A stretch of DNA of 64,000 bases. Origin: Gaoshiqia sp050178015. GTDB lineage: Bacteria > Bacteroidota > Bacteroidia > Bacteroidales > Prolixibacteraceae. The position numbers were made by a program, and so were the translations under genes. Under the pieces are notes generated by a model, which saw nothing but the letters and a program-made list of their open reading frames with translations, did not search any database and had not been told where the DNA came from. The DNA is taken from positions 34,953 to 98,952 of the forward strand of contig JBFXGM010000018.1 of NCBI GenBank assembly GCA_050178015.1, in the 5' to 3' direction. Positions 61,134-64,000 of this stretch are shown here, piece after piece; the stretch's first letter is position 1; each line of letters starts with the position of its first letter.

Positions 61134-62747
61134 ATGAGAAAGATTCAACTAGCACTGGCAATAATCACCCTGACAACCGGACAGGTACTTGCCGGAAAAT
61201 TATCAAAAGACAGTGTCCCTAAAATTAAGCGAATTGAAGTAGTGGCCCTGGACACCCTGAATGGATACCAATCAGTATATGCCTCCCCGGATGAAAACCT
61301 GAACGACCTGTTTGGCGCTCAAATCGACAGCCTGGCCAATACATGGTATATCCAAAACACGTTCAACATCGACTTTGATGTGGATCCCGAACTGTCGGAG
61401 CTGGTTTCGCTTCCCGATTCCATTTACATCCAACGCCTGCAAAGTATCGAATCATACGTTGATCTGTCGTACAACAAAACCGTAAAGAACTTTATTGAGT
61501 TATACACCCAACGCAAACGCGACCTGACAGAGATGATGCTCGGCTTATCAGCTTATTATTTCCCGATGATGGAAGAAAAACTGGACAAGTACGATTTGCC
61601 GTTGGAATTGAAATACATGGCCATTATCGAATCGGCGCTGAACCCGACCGCCCGCTCCCGTGCCAATGCCGTGGGATTGTGGCAGTTTATGTATGGAACC
61701 GGCAAAATGTACAAGCTGGAAATCGGTACTTTTGTTGACGAACGGCGCGACCCGGAAAAAGCCACCGAAGCCGCTGCAAAATACCTGAGCGATTTGTATA
61801 AAATCTATCAGAACTGGCACCTGGTGATTGCTGCCTACAATTGTGGCCCGGGGAATGTAAATAAGGCCATCCGCCGCTCGGGTGGCGCACGCGATTATTG
61901 GTCGATATATTATTACCTCCCGCGCGAAACCCGCGGTTACGTGCCGGCATTCATCGCCGCAGCCTACGTGATGAACCACTTCGCACAACACAAAATACAA
62001 CCCCGATTTCCGGATTTCCCGATTGTTACCGACACCATTCACGTACAGGATTACCTGCATTTCAAACAGGTTTCGGAAGTAATTGGAATTTCTACGGAAG
62101 AATTGCAAGCGCTGAACCCTCAATACCGGATGGACATTATCCCCGGAAAGCCCGGCAAGCGCTACGTGTTGCGCATTCCAGCCGAACGCGTGGGCGATTA
62201 CATCGACAACGAAGAACAAATTTTTGCTTACAACCGGACGACTTATTTCCCAAATAATGAAATTCTGGTTCCCAAGGAACGCAGCTCTCACCACCCGTCT
62301 GACATACAGGGAAAAGATAAAATCTTCTACACCGTGAAATCGGGCGACAACCTGGGCTACATTTCACAGTGGTTCCGCGTAAACGTGAACGACCTGCGCT
62401 ATTGGAACAACATCTACAAGAACCTGATTCGTGCAGGACAAAGACTGGCGGTCTATGTACCTCAGGGACAGGCTGACCACTATGCCAATGTCAATAGCAT
62501 GTCATTCAGCCAGAAACAGGAATTTGCCAAGCAGACGCCGGTCACCAAAGCCGTCAGCGCCAGCGCCAATGTAAGTTACGATGGATCCGGCCTGGTACAT
62601 TACACCGTTCGACGGGGTGATACGCTGTGGTCAATTGCCCGCCAGTTCCCCGGTGTTTCCAACCAGGACATCATGCGGCTGAATAACATGACAAACGGAA
62701 ATGTGCTGAAAGTAGGCCAGAAACTGAAAATACAGCCCAAAAGCTAA
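61134..62747 (+). CDS. mltD: Membrane-bound lytic transglycosylase D with LysM repeats
   Basis: A 537 aa periplasmic enzyme. After a signal peptide (to about residue 20) comes an SLT domain with catalytic Glu166 in LKYMAIIESALNP, NAVGLWQFMYGTGKMY and VIAAYNCGPGNVNKAIR. Two C-terminal LysM peptidoglycan-binding repeats follow (FYTVKSGDNLGYISQWFRVN, and VHYTVRRGDTLWSIARQFPG with LKVGQKLKI). It cuts glycan strands during growth or division. It follows DUF5683 by 12 bases. Confidence 0.94.
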   Translation: MRKIQLALAIITLTTGQVLAGKLSKDSVPKIKRIEVVALDTLNGYQSVYASPDENLNDLFGAQIDSLANTWYIQNTFNIDFDVDPELSELVSLPDSIYIQRLQSIESYVDLSYNKTVKNFIELYTQRKRDLTEMMLGLSAYYFPMMEEKLDKYDLPLELKYMAIIESALNPTARSRANAVGLWQFMYGTGKMYKLEIGTFVDERRDPEKATEAAAKYLSDLYKIYQNWHLVIAAYNCGPGNVNKAIRRSGGARDYWSIYYYLPRETRGYVPAFIAAAYVMNHFAQHKIQPRFPDFPIVTDTIHVQDYLHFKQVSEVIGISTEELQALNPQYRMDIIPGKPGKRYVLRIPAERVGDYIDNEEQIFAYNRTTYFPNNEILVPKERSSHHPSDIQGKDKIFYTVKSGDNLGYISQWFRVNVNDLRYWNNIYKNLIRAGQRLAVYVPQGQADHYANVNSMSFSQKQEFAKQTPVTKAVSASANVSYDGSGLVHYTVRRGDTLWSIARQFPGVSNQDIMRLNNMTNGNVLKVGQKLKIQPKS

Positions 62748-62813
62748 GCGCCCCGGCTATTTGCAGATGCCCGAATTTAGCCTTACTTTTAGAAGTGGCT
62801 AAACTGATTTTGC

Positions 62814-64000
62814 ATGAAACCTGCCCGGGCATTCTTTTTCCTTTTCTCGGTTCTGTCCTTGTTCATCCTGCTTTCGTGGCTGATCAACGACTTGCGCAAG
62901 CCCGTTTCCGTTCCGGCACTTCCTGAAATTGCAGATCTCTCACCAACTCCGGCAATGTCAGACTCAAGCCCGTCTGTCCTGCCAGCGCGCCAGGATTCAA
63001 CCGTTGAGCAAAACGGAAAAAGACCGCTTCCGGAGCATGCGGATGGGTTTCTCTTTTCGGCAGATGATACCGTCCGCTTTCAGCCTTTCCGGAAGAAATT
63101 GAAAGACCTCCAACACGAACAGCAGCCGGTGCGGGTATTGTACTTCGGTGATTCGCAAATTGAAGGAGACCGCATCACCGCTACGCTGCGCGACCAATTT
63201 CAAGTCCGCTTTGGAGGGGCAGGTCCCGGTTTGGTGGCTGCCGACAAATATTACAACACAGGCCACCAACTCATCATGAACCGGTCGGATAATTGGAAAC
63301 TAGCCGATTTTATGGACCGGGAAGAACCCAACCCAAGTTTGCTGTTTCGCAATGCCAAACTAACCGCAGGCGATGGCGAAGGCTGGTTTCGGATCAACCG
63401 TCTCAAATTCTCGAAACCAAAGCCTGATTTTTCGGTGCTGAAATTGTTTTTCCTGTCCACCGGGCCTTGTCACATCAACATAGAAGCAGACGGTGTACTG
63501 ACCGACACGCTGATTTCAACTAATTTGAACCACTTGCAGTGCATACGGATTCCTTTTCAACAAACCCCCAACGATCTGCGAATCCACTTTTTACCAAGCG
63601 ACAGCCTGACGGTCACCTCGCTGTCCCTGGAAAGCCCGGCCGGAATGCTTGTTGACAACATATCGCTCCGGGGGCTCTCCTATCCTACGTTCTCCCGTTC
63701 GGACAGGCAAGCCCTGAAAAACATGCTGGACGAAATGAATCCAAGCCTGTTCATTCTGCATTTTGGCGTTAACCTGGTTCCCTGGCCATCCGAAGATTAT
63801 GCGCTCTTCCGACGAAGTTTTACCCGCCAAATCCGCTTTTTAAAGGAGCATTGCCCAACGGCTCCCATCCTCATTATTGGTGTATCGGATATGTCCCAAC
63901 GGGTGGAAGGGGCCTTTGTTTCGTATCCCAACATTCAACAGATCAAACAACTTCAACACGAAATAGCTATTGAAACCCATTGTGCTTTTTTTGATCTGGA
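62814..64000 (+). CDS. SGNH/GDSL hydrolase domain protein (3' end outside the window)
   Basis: An open frame from the ATG at 62814 that reaches the window end without a stop (at least 395 aa). Residues 1-24 form a membrane anchor or signal (ARAFFFLFSVLSLFILLSWL), then a Pro/Ser-rich linker, then VRVLYFGDSQIEGDRI with the catalytic Ser114 of GDS, GGAGPGLV, and FILHFGVNLV, which fits the GxN block. Related proteins are often peptidoglycan or polysaccharide O-acyl esterases next to acyltransferases. It lies 66 bases after mltD in the same direction, so a cell-wall substrate is likely. Catalytic His/Asp are beyond the end. Confidence 0.82.
   Translation, partial: MKPARAFFFLFSVLSLFILLSWLINDLRKPVSVPALPEIADLSPTPAMSDSSPSVLPARQDSTVEQNGKRPLPEHADGFLFSADDTVRFQPFRKKLKDLQHEQQPVRVLYFGDSQIEGDRITATLRDQFQVRFGGAGPGLVAADKYYNTGHQLIMNRSDNWKLADFMDREEPNPSLLFRNAKLTAGDGEGWFRINRLKFSKPKPDFSVLKLFFLSTGPCHINIEADGVLTDTLISTNLNHLQCIRIPFQQTPNDLRIHFLPSDSLTVTSLSLESPAGMLVDNISLRGLSYPTFSRSDRQALKNMLDEMNPSLFILHFGVNLVPWPSEDYALFRRSFTRQIRFLKEHCPTAPILIIGVSDMSQRVEGAFVSYPNIQQIKQLQHEIAIETHCAFFDL

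Overview
The window is chromosomal DNA of a Bacteroidota bacterium. The evidence is a set of promoters of the TTTG-N19-TAnnTTTG type (three exact matches, at 96, 16585 and 44492), a type IX secretion component (PorQ), a GSCFA protein, a DUF5683 gene behind parAB, and a nucleoside kinase with a ThrRS-like N-terminus. My best guess, an inference only, is a Marinilabiliales/Prolixibacteraceae-like facultative or aerotolerant anaerobe from a saline or sediment habitat. It has a group-B-like [FeFe] hydrogenase, rubrerythrin and two superoxide dismutases, plus genes for an acetyl-beta-lysine osmolyte. The DNA is densely coding and looks like core genome. I see no prophage, intact transposon or CRISPR array.

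Layout. 0.1-4.5 kb: D-xylose operon (xylB, xylA, MFS symporter). 4.6-6.3 kb: small winged-helix gene, Fe-type SOD and Mn-type SOD on the minus strand. 6.5-15.8 kb: MATE exporter, nucleoside kinase, lytic transglycosylase-uvrA operon, a palindrome-rich gap, then an LVIVD lipoprotein with an outer-membrane protein. 15.9-19.4 kb: MarR regulator, kamA (lysine 2,3-aminomutase), ablB, two small genes and the stump of a sodium:solute symporter. 19.4-25.7 kb: EamA exporter, YkgJ-like protein, porQ, cmk, lipB, hexose-6-phosphate mutarotase, methyltransferase, YKOF-like protein. 26.4-31.5 kb: queuosine genes (queF, queC, yhhQ; then queG) around a DEAD-box helicase. 31.5 kb: tRNA-Gly(CCC), then a GH3 glycosidase. 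33.8-44.3 kb: glycogen island (branching enzyme, GSCFA protein, debranching enzyme, glycosyltransferase, GH57, alpha-glucan phosphorylase). 44.5-49.3 kb: XRE-cupin regulator with acyl-CoA ligase, Fe-S assembly genes (MIP18/DUF59, sufE), rubrerythrin, Crp/Fnr regulator. 49.8-51.2 kb: [FeFe] hydrogenase. 51.3-54.6 kb: cell-envelope cluster of a coiled lipoprotein, two active L,D-transpeptidases and one degenerate one, divergent from an ECF sigma factor. 55.9 kb: tRNA-His(GTG). 56.1-64 kb: priA, parA, parB, DUF5683, mltD and the start of an SGNH hydrolase that runs off the window.

The most unusual parts are the envelope cluster, where one protein keeps the YkuD fold outline but has lost the catalytic His and Cys and where the lipoprotein shares a helical domain with one transpeptidase; the acetyl-beta-lysine operon ending in a truncated symporter; and three kinds of intergenic repeat (a TCCTGAA palindrome family, a composite ATTGG/AACTTGAAAC element, and a palindrome cluster at 13.5 kb).
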